64,000 bases of DNA, from assembly GCA_937908115.1 (NCBI GenBank), contig CALEQZ010000002.1:1-64000 (forward strand), in the 5' to 3' direction. Under the pieces are notes generated by a model, which worked only from the letters and a program-made list of their open reading frames with translations, did no database searches and was not told the origin of the DNA. Positions 17,202 through 26,033 of this stretch are shown piece after piece (within the stretch, counting starts at the first letter, position 1; every line of letters starts with the position of its first letter). Position numbers and translations under genes: made by a program. This DNA comes from an uncultured Alcaligenaceae bacterium (GTDB lineage Bacteria > Pseudomonadota > Gammaproteobacteria > Burkholderiales > Burkholderiaceae_B).

Positions 17202-18524
17202 CTATGGCGACGGCTGCCCAGCCCCGCCGGCCTCGTTTTCCGTCACCGGAGAGTTGTCCACGACCACTGTTTCGACGTAGATGTCGTGCGCCGGATCGGC
17301 GCGCGGATCCAGCGTCGCCGCCAACGGCGAGCTCTGCAGGCTGTCCGGGGCCGGCACGTGCTGAACAGGCGCGTCCGAGGCCTGGTGCACGTTGGTCACC
17401 GCCTGCGGCCGCATGAACGCCACGAGGATGGCGCCGCAAGCCGACACGAACACGAAGAACATGCCAGCGCCGCCGAATTCCATGACCAGGCCTGCCAGCA
17501 GCGGCCCGACGCAGGCGCCGATGCCGTAGGCCATCAGCAGCAAGGCCGCCAGACCCACGCGCCGCTCGGGCTCGACGTGGTCGTTGGCAAATGCTGCACC
17601 CAAGGGATAGAGCGTGAACAGCGTCACGCCGAGGGCAGCCGACAGCAGCAGCATGGCCCACAGCGGCAGCGACAGCCATCCCCACAGCAGCACCGGCAAC
17701 AGGGAAAGCACCATGGCGCTTGCGCGTATGAGCTTGACGCGGTTGAGCCGATCCGACAGCCAGCCCATGGGCCACTGGGCAAGCAGCCCCGCGGTGACGG
17801 CCGCCGCGACGAACAGCGCCGCGCCGGAGGTATCGAGCCCCTGCTTGGCCGCGTAGACCGGCGCCAGGCCGTAGAAGGCGCCGGACAGGTTGCCCGCCAC
17901 GAAAAGCGCGGTCAGCGACATGGGCACCCGCTTGACGAAAAACCGCACGTCCAGTGGCGCGGGCAGCTGCGCGACCGGGTGTGACCGCGCCGTCAGCGCG
18001 ATGGGCACCAGGCATACCGCGTGGCACATCGCCACGAAGGTCAGCGGCCGCAAGTCCAGCACGGGATGCAGGGTCAAGGCCAGCTGCCCGAGCACCGTGC
18101 CCAGGCCCGAAACGACCATGTAGAAGGAAAACACGCGCCCGCGCTGGTGGTTCTCGGTCTGCTCATTGAGCCAGCTTTCTATCACCATGATCTGCGTGAC
18201 CATGGCCACGCCGGCGGCCAGGCGAAACAGCAACCACAGCGGCAGCGCCCCGATCAGGCTCATGGACAGCACCATGACTGTGCCCAGCGCGGCGCAGGCG
18301 ACATAGGCGCGTATGTGGCCGACCCGGATGATCAGCCGGTGGCCCAGGCGGGCGCCCAGCACCAGGCCCAGGTAATACGCGGCGATCAGCGCGCCGACCC
18401 AGATTTCGCTGACCGACTGCGATGTCAGGCGCAGCCCGATATACGTGTTGAGCAGTCCCGTGCCGATCAGCATCAGGAGCGTCGCCGTGTACAGCGACGA
18501 AAAAGAGGTAAGCGTGCCTAGCAT
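17202..18524 (-). CDS. MFS transporter (YcaD-like)
   Basis: A 440-residue major facilitator with about twelve membrane segments. Visible motifs are GLVLGARLGHRLIIRVGHIRAY in the first half and GLLAQWPMGWLSDRLNRVKLIRAS in the second, plus NEQTENHQRGRVFSFYMVVSGLG, a pattern of the YcaD branch. A 60-residue acidic, proline-containing tail follows the last segment. The substrate is unknown. Confidence 0.88.
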   Translation of the reverse strand: MLGTLTSFSSLYTATLLMLIGTGLLNTYIGLRLTSQSVSEIWVGALIAAYYLGLVLGARLGHRLIIRVGHIRAYVACAALGTVMVLSMSLIGALPLWLLFRLAAGVAMVTQIMVIESWLNEQTENHQRGRVFSFYMVVSGLGTVLGQLALTLHPVLDLRPLTFVAMCHAVCLVPIALTARSHPVAQLPAPLDVRFFVKRVPMSLTALFVAGNLSGAFYGLAPVYAAKQGLDTSGAALFVAAAVTAGLLAQWPMGWLSDRLNRVKLIRASAMVLSLLPVLLWGWLSLPLWAMLLLSAALGVTLFTLYPLGAAFANDHVEPERRVGLAALLLMAYGIGACVGPLLAGLVMEFGGAGMFFVFVSACGAILVAFMRPQAVTNVHQASDAPVQHVPAPDSLQSSPLAATLDPRADPAHDIYVETVVVDNSPVTENEAGGAGQPSP

Positions 18525-18599
18525 AGGGACGATGGCCTGGCGCCATCCTGCAAACGCCGCGGCCGGCGGTGGGCGCAGCCGCCGTGGCGGTCAAGCGAA

Positions 18600-18621
18600 G
18601 GGGCGGCGCAGGCGCCGCCCC
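18600..18621 (-). terminator. Hairpin downstream of the peroxiredoxin gene
   Basis: A perfect 9-bp GC stem GGGGCGGCG/CGCCGCCCC with a 4-base loop lies 19 bases after the peroxiredoxin stop. On the minus strand it is followed by TTCGCTTG, a poor T-tract, so termination is plausible but not certain. Confidence 0.5.
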
Positions 18622-18640
18622 ACAAGCGAGTCATGGCCGG

Positions 18641-19153
18641 TCAGGCCGCCTTGATCTGCGCCAGCAAGGTATCGGCGTCGCTTACCTCGAACTTGCCCGG
18701 CTGCTCGACATTCAGGATCTTGACGACGCCGTCGTCGATCAGGGCCGAATAGCGCTGGCTGCGCACGCCCATACCACGCGCATCCAGGTTCTGGTCCAGG
18801 CCGAGCGCGCGCGTCCATTGCGCGGCGCCGTCGGCCAGCATGCGCACCTTGCCTCCCACCTTCTGGTCGCGCCCCCAGGCGCCCATCACGAATGCGTCGT
18901 TGACCGACACGCACCAGATTTCGTCGACGCCGGCCGCCTTCAGGTCGTCGGCGCGCGCCACGTAGCCAGGCAGGTGCTTGGCCGAGCAGGTGGGCGTAAA
19001 GGCGCCTGGCACGGCAAACAGGGCAATCTTCTTGCCCCGGACCATGTCCGACACCTTGAAGGCGTTGGGACCCAGCGTACATCCCTCGGTTTCGGTCTCG
19101 ATGAATTCGGTCAAGGTGCCGTCTGGAACACGGTCACCCACTTTGATGGTCAT
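18641..19153 (-). CDS. Peroxiredoxin, Prx5 family
   Basis: A 170-residue thiol peroxidase. The peroxidatic cysteine is C56 in PGAFTPTCSAKHLPGY; further cysteines are C25 and C81 (DEIWCVSVND). NAFVMGAWG-like (NDAFVMGAWGRDQ) and MLADGAAQWTRALGL follow the Prx5 pattern. It reduces hydrogen and alkyl peroxides using glutathione, glutaredoxin or thioredoxin. The start is the ATG with GGAGG eight bases upstream; an earlier ATG five codons before lacks a site. Confidence 0.94.
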   Translation of the reverse strand: MTIKVGDRVPDGTLTEFIETETEGCTLGPNAFKVSDMVRGKKIALFAVPGAFTPTCSAKHLPGYVARADDLKAAGVDEIWCVSVNDAFVMGAWGRDQKVGGKVRMLADGAAQWTRALGLDQNLDARGMGVRSQRYSALIDDGVVKILNVEQPGKFEVSDADTLLAQIKAA

Positions 19154-19230
19154 GGGTAGAGCCTCCACAAAAAGGAAAAAACGGCACGTTCGGCGCGCCG
19201 CGCAACCGCCATCGTAGCAGCGCCGCGGCC

Positions 19231-20106
19231 TCAGGCGCCCTGGCCGGCAAACCAGGCCAGCATCCGTTTCCAGCCGTCACGGGCGGCTTCTTCCCGGTAG
19301 CTAGGCCGGTAATCGGCGTGGAAAGCGTGCGGCGCATCCTTATAGACCTCGATGACCGAGGCCCTGGCCGCGGCCGCCCCCTGCGACAGGGCATCGCGCA
19401 TGGCCTGCACGTCGGCCAGCGGAATGCCCGCATCGGCGCCGCCGTAAAGGCCCAGCACGGGCGCACGCAGGTCGTTGACCAGGTCGATCGGGAACACCGG
19501 CCGCAGCGCATCAGGCTTGCCGCGCAGATGGCCGTACCACGCGGCACCCGCCTTGAGGTCGGCATTGTGGGCGGCATACAGCCAGACGATGCGCCCGCCC
19601 CAGCAGAAGCCCGTGATGGCCAGGCGGCCGGGCGCGCCGCCATTGCTGGCGGCCCAGGCGGCGGCCGCGTCGAGGTCTTCGATGACCTGCGCGTCCGGCA
19701 CCTTGTCGATGATCTCGGCCCGCAGGGTGGCGATGTCGGTATACTTGGACGGGTCGCCCTGGCGGGCGAACAGCTCCGGTGCGACGGCGAGATAGCCTTC
19801 GTGGGCCAGGCGCCGGCAAACGTCCTTGATGTATTCGTGCACGCCGAAGATTTCGCTGACGACCAAGACGGTCGGCAGGCCCCGCCGGCCCCGGGGAGCG
19901 GCAAAGTAGGCCGGCATGTCGCCGCCCGGGGCAGGAATGCGCACCTCGCCGGCGTCCAGGCCGTCTGCCGGGGTATGGATGGCGGTCGGCGCCGCAGCAT
20001 GGCCGGTGGCCGCGGCAAATCCGGTGGCCAGCGCGGTAGCGATGAACCCCCGGCGATTCAGTTTCAAGGGCGGCAGCAGGCTGTCGATCTGGGGATCATG
20101 GCTCAT
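19231..20106 (-). CDS. Tat-exported dienelactone-hydrolase family protein
   Basis: A 291-residue alpha/beta hydrolase. The nucleophile is C168 in GFCWGG, the acid is in LYGGADAGIP and the histidine in YKDAPHAFHADYRPSY, as in dienelactone hydrolases. The N-terminus has a twin-arginine signal, NRRGFIATALATGFAAATGHAAA (RR at 18-19), so it probably acts in the periplasm. The ATG at 20104-20106 follows GAGGA. It lies 77 bases upstream of the peroxiredoxin gene. The substrate is unknown. Confidence 0.9.
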   Translation of the reverse strand: MSHDPQIDSLLPPLKLNRRGFIATALATGFAAATGHAAAPTAIHTPADGLDAGEVRIPAPGGDMPAYFAAPRGRRGLPTVLVVSEIFGVHEYIKDVCRRLAHEGYLAVAPELFARQGDPSKYTDIATLRAEIIDKVPDAQVIEDLDAAAAWAASNGGAPGRLAITGFCWGGRIVWLYAAHNADLKAGAAWYGHLRGKPDALRPVFPIDLVNDLRAPVLGLYGGADAGIPLADVQAMRDALSQGAAAARASVIEVYKDAPHAFHADYRPSYREEAARDGWKRMLAWFAGQGA

Positions 20107-20317
20107 GGCAAAGTCCTCTGTTGATGAAACGACGACCGGAGCCGCCCGCGCACGTCCCGCGTCGCAAGCCCCGGCGCTGCCGCGCCGCGCCGGGCGCGGG
20201 TGCGCCGTGCGGCGCACGCACGCGGCCGATTATCCCGCGCCGCCCGTGCCTCGTCTATCATAGGCGTCCCATCCCGCGCGTCCCGGCGACGCCCCGGCAG
20301 CCTTCACCCGTTTCGCC

Positions 20318-20806
20318 ATGACATCGTCTCCCAGCCTCAGCCATCTCGATGAATCCGGCCAGATCCGCATGGTAGACGTCGGCGACAAGCCCGCGACGGC
20401 GCGCACCGCGGTGGCCGGCGCGCGCGTACGCATGTCGCCCCAGGCGTATGGGCTGCTGACCCAACCCGGCCAGGGCAAGGGCGAAGTGCTCAACACCGCA
20501 CGCGTGGCTGGCATCCTGGCGGCCAAGCGCTGCGCCGAACTGATACCCTTGTGCCATAGCCTGCCGCTGTCCTTCGTCGGCGTGGATTTCGCCTTGGATG
20601 ACCAGGCACATGCCGTGACGGTGCGCGCCACCTGCCGGACCGACTACAAGACCGGGGTGGAAATGGAGGCGATGACCGCCGCGAGCGTGGCTGCGCTGAC
20701 GATATACGATATGTGCAAGGCGGCCGACAAAGGCATCGTCATCGAGGCCGTGCGGCTGCTGTCCAAGACCGGAGGAAAAAGTGGCGAGTGGCGAGCCGAG
20801 CATTGA
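20318..20806 (+). CDS. moaC: Cyclic pyranopterin monophosphate synthase accessory protein
   Basis: 162 residues, the MoaC size. It works with MoaA to make cyclic pyranopterin monophosphate from GTP. Conserved stretches are MVDVGDKPATARTAVA, KRCAELIPLCHSLPL, KTGVEMEAMTAASVAALTIYDMCKA. The gene starts the moaC-moaD-moaE-moaB-moeA-sulP run, and its 3' end overlaps moaD by 26 bases. Confidence 0.97.
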   Translation: MTSSPSLSHLDESGQIRMVDVGDKPATARTAVAGARVRMSPQAYGLLTQPGQGKGEVLNTARVAGILAAKRCAELIPLCHSLPLSFVGVDFALDDQAHAVTVRATCRTDYKTGVEMEAMTAASVAALTIYDMCKAADKGIVIEAVRLLSKTGGKSGEWRAEH

Positions 20807-21038
20807 GCTGCTCTACTTTGCGCGGGTGGCCGAACTGACCGGCAAGCGCAGTGAGACCTGGCCTTTGGACAGGCCGGTCAGCGGGCAGGATTTGCTTGCC
20901 GAACTGCAAGCGCGCTACCCGGCGCTGGCGCCTGCAACGCGCCTGAAGCTGGCGATCAACCAGTACCATGCCGCGCCCGGAGCACTGGTTCGCCCGGGCG
21001 ACGAAGTCGCGGTCTTCGAACCCGTGACCGGAGGCTAG
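20781..21038 (+). CDS. moaD: Molybdopterin synthase small subunit
   Basis: 85 residues with a ubiquitin-like fold and the essential C-terminal GG (FEPVTGG) that carries the thiocarboxylate. It starts at GTG 20781 inside the end of moaC, preceded by GGAGGAAAAA, a strong ribosome-binding site. It ends one base before moaE begins. Confidence 0.95.
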   Translation: MASGEPSIELLYFARVAELTGKRSETWPLDRPVSGQDLLAELQARYPALAPATRLKLAINQYHAAPGALVRPGDEVAVFEPVTGG

Positions 21039-21039
21039 G

Positions 21040-21555
21040 ATGTCGCAGCTTGCCACCCCTAGCCGCACCGGCGCCGGTGCGCGGCGCGTCATCGTGCAGG
21101 AGGCCGACTTCGATCCGTCCGCCCTGCAGGAAGACTTGCGCGCCCAATGCCGCGCCGCGGGTGCCGTGGTCACGTTCACCGGCTACGTGCGCGACTTCGC
21201 GCCGCAGGCGCCCACCGCGGTGCTGCACCTGGAGCACTACCCGGGCATGTGCGAGCGAGAGCTCGCGGAGATCGGCGACACGGCCATGCAACGCTGGCCA
21301 TGCGAGGGCTACGTGGTGGCCCACCGCGTCGGCGCCCTGCCGCGCGACGCGCGCATCGTCTTCGTGGCCGTGGCCAGCGCGCACCGCGGCGATGCTTTCC
21401 GGGCCTGCGAATACATCATCGATGCGCTCAAGACCCGGGCCCCTTTCTGGAAGCGCGAAGAACTGGCCGACGGGCGCCGATTCTGGGTGCAGCAGCGCGA
21501 CGCCGACGCGCTGCGCGCGCAGCAATGGGATGCGACCCCTGACAAGGAGCCATGA
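21040..21555 (+). CDS. moaE: Molybdopterin synthase catalytic subunit
   Basis: 171 residues. It pairs with MoaD to put two sulfurs into precursor Z. It has VTFTGYVRDF, LEHYPGMCERELAEIG, VAHRVGALPRDARIVFVAVASAHRGDAFRACEYIIDALKTRAPFWKRE, the standard MoaE core. It follows moaD with one base between them. Confidence 0.97.
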   Translation: MSQLATPSRTGAGARRVIVQEADFDPSALQEDLRAQCRAAGAVVTFTGYVRDFAPQAPTAVLHLEHYPGMCERELAEIGDTAMQRWPCEGYVVAHRVGALPRDARIVFVAVASAHRGDAFRACEYIIDALKTRAPFWKREELADGRRFWVQQRDADALRAQQWDATPDKEP

Positions 21556-21557
21556 CA

Positions 21558-22067
21558 ATGAGCAAGAAGTACCTGGGATGCGCCGTCCTGACGATCAGCG
21601 ATACGCGCACCGCGGGCGATGACACGTCGGGCAACCTGCTCGCCGAAAGCCTGGCGCACGCCGGCCACCACTGCTGCAAGCGCGAAATCGTCAAGGACGA
21701 CGTCTACCAGATTCGTCGCGTGCTCAGCGACTGGATCGCCGACGACGACATACAGGTCATCCTCACCACCGGCGGCACGGGCTTTTCACACCGGGATTGC
21801 ACGCCCGAGGCCGTATTGCCCCTGCTGGATAGGCAGATCGACGGTTTCGGTGAACTGTTCCGGTACATCTCTTTCCAGGAAATCGGCACGTCGACCATAC
21901 AGTCGCGCGCGCTGGCCGGCATCGCCAACAATACGCTCATCTTCTGCCTGCCCGGCTCGACCAGCGCCTGCCGCACGGCCTGGGACCGCATCCTGCGCGA
22001 ACAGCTCGACAGCAGCCACAAGCCGTGCAACTTTGCTAGCCACTTCGACACGCGCGCCAAGTCCTGA
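21558..22067 (+). CDS. moaB: Molybdenum cofactor biosynthesis protein B
   Basis: 169 residues of the MoaB/MogA fold, which adenylylates molybdopterin. It has GCAVLTISDTRTAGDDTSG, VILTTGGTGFSHRDCTPEAV, RYISFQEIGTSTIQSRALAGIANNTLIFCLPGSTSACRTAWD. The ATG at 21558 is preferred because AAGGAG lies eight bases before it; another ATG six bases earlier overlaps the moaE stop and is too close to the site. Confidence 0.96.
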   Translation: MSKKYLGCAVLTISDTRTAGDDTSGNLLAESLAHAGHHCCKREIVKDDVYQIRRVLSDWIADDDIQVILTTGGTGFSHRDCTPEAVLPLLDRQIDGFGELFRYISFQEIGTSTIQSRALAGIANNTLIFCLPGSTSACRTAWDRILREQLDSSHKPCNFASHFDTRAKS

Positions 22068-22077
22068 CCCGCCTGCC

Positions 22078-23283
22078 ATGCTGGAATTCGATATCGCCCA
22101 GTCGCAGCTGGCCACCGCCGGCAGCCGACCCGCCGTCTCCGAGCAATGCCATCTGTCCCAGGCAGCCGGACGCGTGCTCGCCCAGGACGTCGTCGCGACG
22201 CTGGACGCTCCACCGGCGGACAACAGCGCGATGGACGGCTACGCGATCCGCTGCGCCGATTACGCCCCCGGGGTGGCCCTGCCCGTGCAGCAGCGCTGCT
22301 ACGCCGGCCAGGCGCCGTTGCCGCTTGCGCCCGGCCACGCCACCCGCCTGTTCACAGGCAGCCTGATTCCCGCTGGCGCCGATGCCGTGGTCATGCAGGA
22401 GGACTGCCGCGAAGCCGACGGCCGCGTCGAGATCCTGTCCGCGCCCGAGCCAGGCCGGCACATCCGCCGGCGCGGCGAGGACATCGCGGCGGGCGCGCTG
22501 CTGCTTGCGGCCGGGCAGCGCCTCGGCCCTGGCCAGATCGCCGTGCTGGCTGCCCAGGGCATAGACAAGGTAAGCGTCTTCCCTGTGCTGAAGGTGGGGA
22601 TCCTGACCACCGGCGACGAGCTGGTCGAGCCCGGCCAGCCGCGCGGCGAACAACAGATCTACAACAGCAACGCGGCCATGTTGCGTGCGCTGGTGGCCGG
22701 GATGGGCGCAGCCCCCGTCCACGTGATGCACGCCGCCGACGAACCGGCCCCGCTGCAGCGGGCCTTGTCGACGCTGGTCGCCGATTGCGACCTGGTGCTC
22801 AGCGTCGGCGGCGTATCGGTGGGCGAACGCGACCTGGTCAAGCCGGCGCTCGAAGCATTGGGCGGCAAGCTTGACCTCTGGAAAGTCCGCATGAAACCGG
22901 GCAAACCGGTGGCGCTTGCGCACATCGCCGGCAAGCCCGTGGTGTGCCTGCCCGGCAACCCGGTGTCGGCCTTCGCGGTCTTCCTGCTATTGGTCACGCC
23001 GCTGGTGCGCGCCATGCAGGGCCGCTCGGACGTGCTGCCGATGACGGTGCAGGCCGTGCTGCGCACGCCGCTGACCCACCGCGACAGCCGCGAGGAATTC
23101 CTGCGCGTGCAGCTGCGTGCGGGCAGCGACGGCGCCTTGCAGGCCGTGCCCTTCGACCGGCAGGGCTCGGCCGTGATCAGTTCCCTGCCCTGGGCCGACG
23201 CGCTGGCGCGCATCCCGCCGGAGACGCCGCTTTCGGACGGCGACGCCGTGCGCTGCTACGAGTTCGCGCGCTGGCTGTCGTGA
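22078..23283 (+). CDS. moeA: Molybdopterin molybdenumtransferase
   Basis: 401 residues. It inserts molybdate into adenylylated molybdopterin. It has PPADNSAMDGYA, FTGSLIPAGADAVVMQED, GILTTGDELVEPGQ, LSVGGVSVGERDLVKPALEALGG, WKVRMKPGKPVALAHI and CLPGNPVSAF. It starts 10 bases after moaB; its TGA overlaps the ATG of the SulP gene by one base. Confidence 0.97.
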   Translation: MLEFDIAQSQLATAGSRPAVSEQCHLSQAAGRVLAQDVVATLDAPPADNSAMDGYAIRCADYAPGVALPVQQRCYAGQAPLPLAPGHATRLFTGSLIPAGADAVVMQEDCREADGRVEILSAPEPGRHIRRRGEDIAAGALLLAAGQRLGPGQIAVLAAQGIDKVSVFPVLKVGILTTGDELVEPGQPRGEQQIYNSNAAMLRALVAGMGAAPVHVMHAADEPAPLQRALSTLVADCDLVLSVGGVSVGERDLVKPALEALGGKLDLWKVRMKPGKPVALAHIAGKPVVCLPGNPVSAFAVFLLLVTPLVRAMQGRSDVLPMTVQAVLRTPLTHRDSREEFLRVQLRAGSDGALQAVPFDRQGSAVISSLPWADALARIPPETPLSDGDAVRCYEFARWLS

Positions 23284-25106
23284 TGCGCGCCCCGGCACGC
23301 CTGGCTAGCCGCCTATTCGGGCCGTGGACGACGGAGGTTTCGCGCGCCACCTTGCGCGCAGACCTGCTGGCCGGGCTGCTGGGTGCCATCCTCGTCCTGC
23401 CGCAAGGCATCGCCTTCGCCACGCTGGCAGGACTGCCGCCGCAGTACGGCCTGTACACGGCCATCGTCCCCTGCGCCGTCGCCGCGCTGTTCGGATCGAG
23501 CTGGCACGTCGTCTCTGGCCCCACCAATGCCAACTCGCTGGCGCTGTACGCCATGCTGGCGCCGCTGGCGGCGGCCGGTTCGCCCCAGTACATCGAGCTG
23601 GCGCTGGCGGTCACTATCCTGGTCGGCCTGATGCAATGGCTGATCGGGGCGCTTAGGCTGGGGTCGCTCGCCAACTTCGTCTCGCCCGCGGCGCTGATGG
23701 GATTCACCAGCGGCGCGGCGCTGCTGATTGCCATCCATGCCCTGAAGGACCTGTTCGCCATCGGGCCGGCGCCTGCGCACGGCACGGCCGCGACCGTGCT
23801 GCACCTGGCTGCCCGCGCGGGGCAGGCCCATCCCGGCGCGCTGGCCGTGGGGCTGCTGACGCTGGCGGTATCGGCGGCGGTGCGGCGCCTGGACAAGCGC
23901 AAACCCTTCATGCTGGCCGGCCTGGCCGCGGGCACCGCGGCGGCGGCTGCCTTCAATGCGGCGGCGGCGCACTACGGCTGGCGCCTGGTCGACCTGGTCG
24001 GGTACATCCCCAGTCCCCTGCCGCCCTTTCACGTGCCGCGCGTGGATTGGCAGGCACTGCCCGAGCTGGCTGGCCTGGCATTCGCACTGACCATCGTCGC
24101 GCTCGGCCAATCGATTTCCATTGCCAAGGCCATGGCGGCCCGGTCGGGGCAGCGGGTCGATGCCAACCGGGAATTCATTGGCCAGGGGCTGTCCAATATG
24201 GTCGGCGGCTTTTTTTCATCCTACGTCTCGTGCGGATCGCTGAACCGGTCGCTGCCCAACCTGGAGTCCGGCGCGCGCACGCCCCTGGCAGCAGTGTTCT
24301 CCGCGCTGCTGCTGGTCGCGCTGGTGGCGGTCAGCGCGCCGCTACTGGCGGCCATTCCCCTGGCTGCCATTTCCGGCCTGCTGCTGCTGGTGGCGTGGTC
24401 GCTGCTGGACCTCCCGCGCTGGCGCCGCCTGGCCGACGGCCACCGGGTGGAGTTCACGGTGGCCCTGGTCACGCTGTTGGTAACGGTCACCATCAGGTTG
24501 GAAATCGCCATCCTGATCGGCACCATCCTGTCTCTGGCGTCCTACCTGCACCGCACCTCGCACCCAGCCATGCGGACCATGGGCTTCGATACCATGGCGG
24601 ACGGACGGCCTTTCGTGGTCATCGACGGCCAACGCGGCCAGGCCCTGCCGGAATGCCCGCAGCTGAAATTGCTGCGCATGGAAGGCTCGGTGTACTTCGG
24701 CGCCGTTCCCCACGTCAGCGAACGGCTGCACGCCCTGCGCGAGCAAAGCGGATCGCCCAAGCACCTACTGGTCATGGCCCGCAGCATGAACTTCATCGAC
24801 CTGGCCGGCGCCGAACTATGGGAGCAGGAACTGCAGACCCGGCGTGGCCAGGGCGGCGACCTGTACTTTCACCAGCCCAGGCCCGAAGTGCTGCAAATGT
24901 GGCGCCGCACCGGCTTCATCGACCGGCTGGGCGAGGATCACATCTTCGCCGACAAGCGCAGCGCCATCGCCGCGATCTTCCGGCGGCTGGACCCGGCCAC
25001 CTGCGCACGCTGCCACGCGCGCGTGTTCTGGGAGTGCCGCGGCGCGCCCGCCCCGGGCGATCCAACACCCACGCCTAGGCAAATGCCCCAGCCACCGGCA
25101 GGCTAA
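23283..25106 (+). CDS. SulP-family anion transporter with STAS domain
   Basis: A 607-residue membrane protein of the SulP/SLC26 family. The transport core holds ILVLPQGIAFATLAGLPPQYGLYTAIVPC, FGSSWHVVSGPTNANSLALYAML and ALGQSISIAKAMAARSGQRVDANREFIGQGLSNMVGGFF. A C-terminal STAS domain runs from about residue 460 to 570, and a short tail contains CARCHARVFWEC. The start is the TGATG junction with moeA, so translation is coupled to cofactor synthesis genes. Sulfate is the family substrate; molybdate is a context-based alternative, since plant MOT1 belongs to the same superfamily. Confidence 0.9.
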   Translation: MRAPARLASRLFGPWTTEVSRATLRADLLAGLLGAILVLPQGIAFATLAGLPPQYGLYTAIVPCAVAALFGSSWHVVSGPTNANSLALYAMLAPLAAAGSPQYIELALAVTILVGLMQWLIGALRLGSLANFVSPAALMGFTSGAALLIAIHALKDLFAIGPAPAHGTAATVLHLAARAGQAHPGALAVGLLTLAVSAAVRRLDKRKPFMLAGLAAGTAAAAAFNAAAAHYGWRLVDLVGYIPSPLPPFHVPRVDWQALPELAGLAFALTIVALGQSISIAKAMAARSGQRVDANREFIGQGLSNMVGGFFSSYVSCGSLNRSLPNLESGARTPLAAVFSALLLVALVAVSAPLLAAIPLAAISGLLLLVAWSLLDLPRWRRLADGHRVEFTVALVTLLVTVTIRLEIAILIGTILSLASYLHRTSHPAMRTMGFDTMADGRPFVVIDGQRGQALPECPQLKLLRMEGSVYFGAVPHVSERLHALREQSGSPKHLLVMARSMNFIDLAGAELWEQELQTRRGQGGDLYFHQPRPEVLQMWRRTGFIDRLGEDHIFADKRSAIAAIFRRLDPATCARCHARVFWECRGAPAPGDPTPTPRQMPQPPAG

Positions 25107-25795
25107 GTGCCAGCCGACCCGCGGACGGACGCGTCACTTCCGCTCAAGTCGCACAGATAGCTCATGACCATGTCCGGAATGTGTTTCATCCGGCTGGCCA
25201 AGCGCTCGGGCGAGCCGAGGTCCACGCCCAGCACATACGAGAGCGTGTACCGGTTTGACACTGCGTACGACCCCAGCCCGGAAATCGACACATACAAATC
25301 GACCCAGTCGGCGTCCTGCCGGAAGACGCCCTTGGCCTTGCCCTTTTCAAGAATTTCCGAAAGCGCCTTGCGCAACGGGTTGAAGATGACGGGGATGACC
25401 CGGGATTTCTTGATATGGGCCGCCTTGTGCAAGTTCTCCGTGGCCAACAGCTGGATGAACTCCGGCTGCTCCACGAAGTGCTGGATGGTCTTTTCCACCA
25501 GCGTGCGCATGTCCGCAACCGGGTCGTCGCCGCTGAGCGCCAGTTCGTTCTGGCGCTCCCGCATGGCGCCGTACGCCCGCTCCATGACCTCGATGAAAAG
25601 GTCTTCCTTGCTGGCAAAGTAGTGGTAGATCAGGTTCTTGCTGATCTTGCAGCGCGCCACGATCGCATCGATGCGCGCGCCGTCGTAGCCCCGCGCCGCG
25701 AACTCCTTGAAGGCGACGCTGAGGATGCGCTCCTTGGTCGCTTGTGCGTTTCGCGTCTTGGTCTCTTTCGGCTCGGCCGTCTTCTTTGCGGGCAT
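25103..25795 (-). CDS. TetR-family transcriptional regulator
   Basis: 230 residues. The N-terminal helix-turn-helix reads ERILSVAFKEFAARGYDGARIDAIVARCKISKNLIYHYFASKEDLFIEVME (residues 22-72), preceded by a lysine-rich arm. The C-terminal ligand domain resembles the TetR_C type seen beside catabolic operons. It is divergent from the hyuAB-ABC operon, and a palindrome fit for a TetR dimer lies in the shared gap. Its 3' end overlaps the converging SulP gene by four bases. Confidence 0.92.
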   Translation of the reverse strand: MPAKKTAEPKETKTRNAQATKERILSVAFKEFAARGYDGARIDAIVARCKISKNLIYHYFASKEDLFIEVMERAYGAMRERQNELALSGDDPVADMRTLVEKTIQHFVEQPEFIQLLATENLHKAAHIKKSRVIPVIFNPLRKALSEILEKGKAKGVFRQDADWVDLYVSISGLGSYAVSNRYTLSYVLGVDLGSPERLASRMKHIPDMVMSYLCDLSGSDASVRGSAGT

Positions 25796-25898
25796 GGCAC
25801 TCCGGATAGGTCATTGGGGTTGTATCACACTTAGGATTTTAGCCGTCCCGCCTTTTTGCCATCGGCAAATATCAGGGAAAACCTTTATCTATCGGTCG

Positions 25899-25953
25899 TT
25901 GACACGGGGTGAGGCTTATTTCTACCATGCCGCGATTGTACTAACTAGTTAGT
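25899..25953 (+). promoter_or_regulatory. hyu promoter and TetR-type operator
   Basis: TTGACA (25899-25904), 18 bases, then TACCAT (25923-25928) form a plausible sigma-70 promoter with a perfect -35 box. About a dozen bases downstream lies ACTAACTAGTTAGT (25940-25953), a perfect 14-base palindrome covering the expected transcription start. TetR repressors commonly bind palindromes of this size in this position. The operator is followed by hyuA at 26034. Binding by the adjacent TetR protein is inferred. Confidence 0.65.
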
Positions 25954-26033
25954 TATTTACTGACCCAACCTCAACGAACAGCCGGACTCCTACAGCGGTC
26001 TTGACCGCGCAGGCCTGCCGGCAGGGAGCTGCA

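Noticed and set aside
20107..20317. Molybdenum-cofactor riboswitch before moaC
   Set aside because: The 210-base gap is shared with a divergent gene, and I could not recognise the conserved Moco aptamer; an Infernal search would decide.
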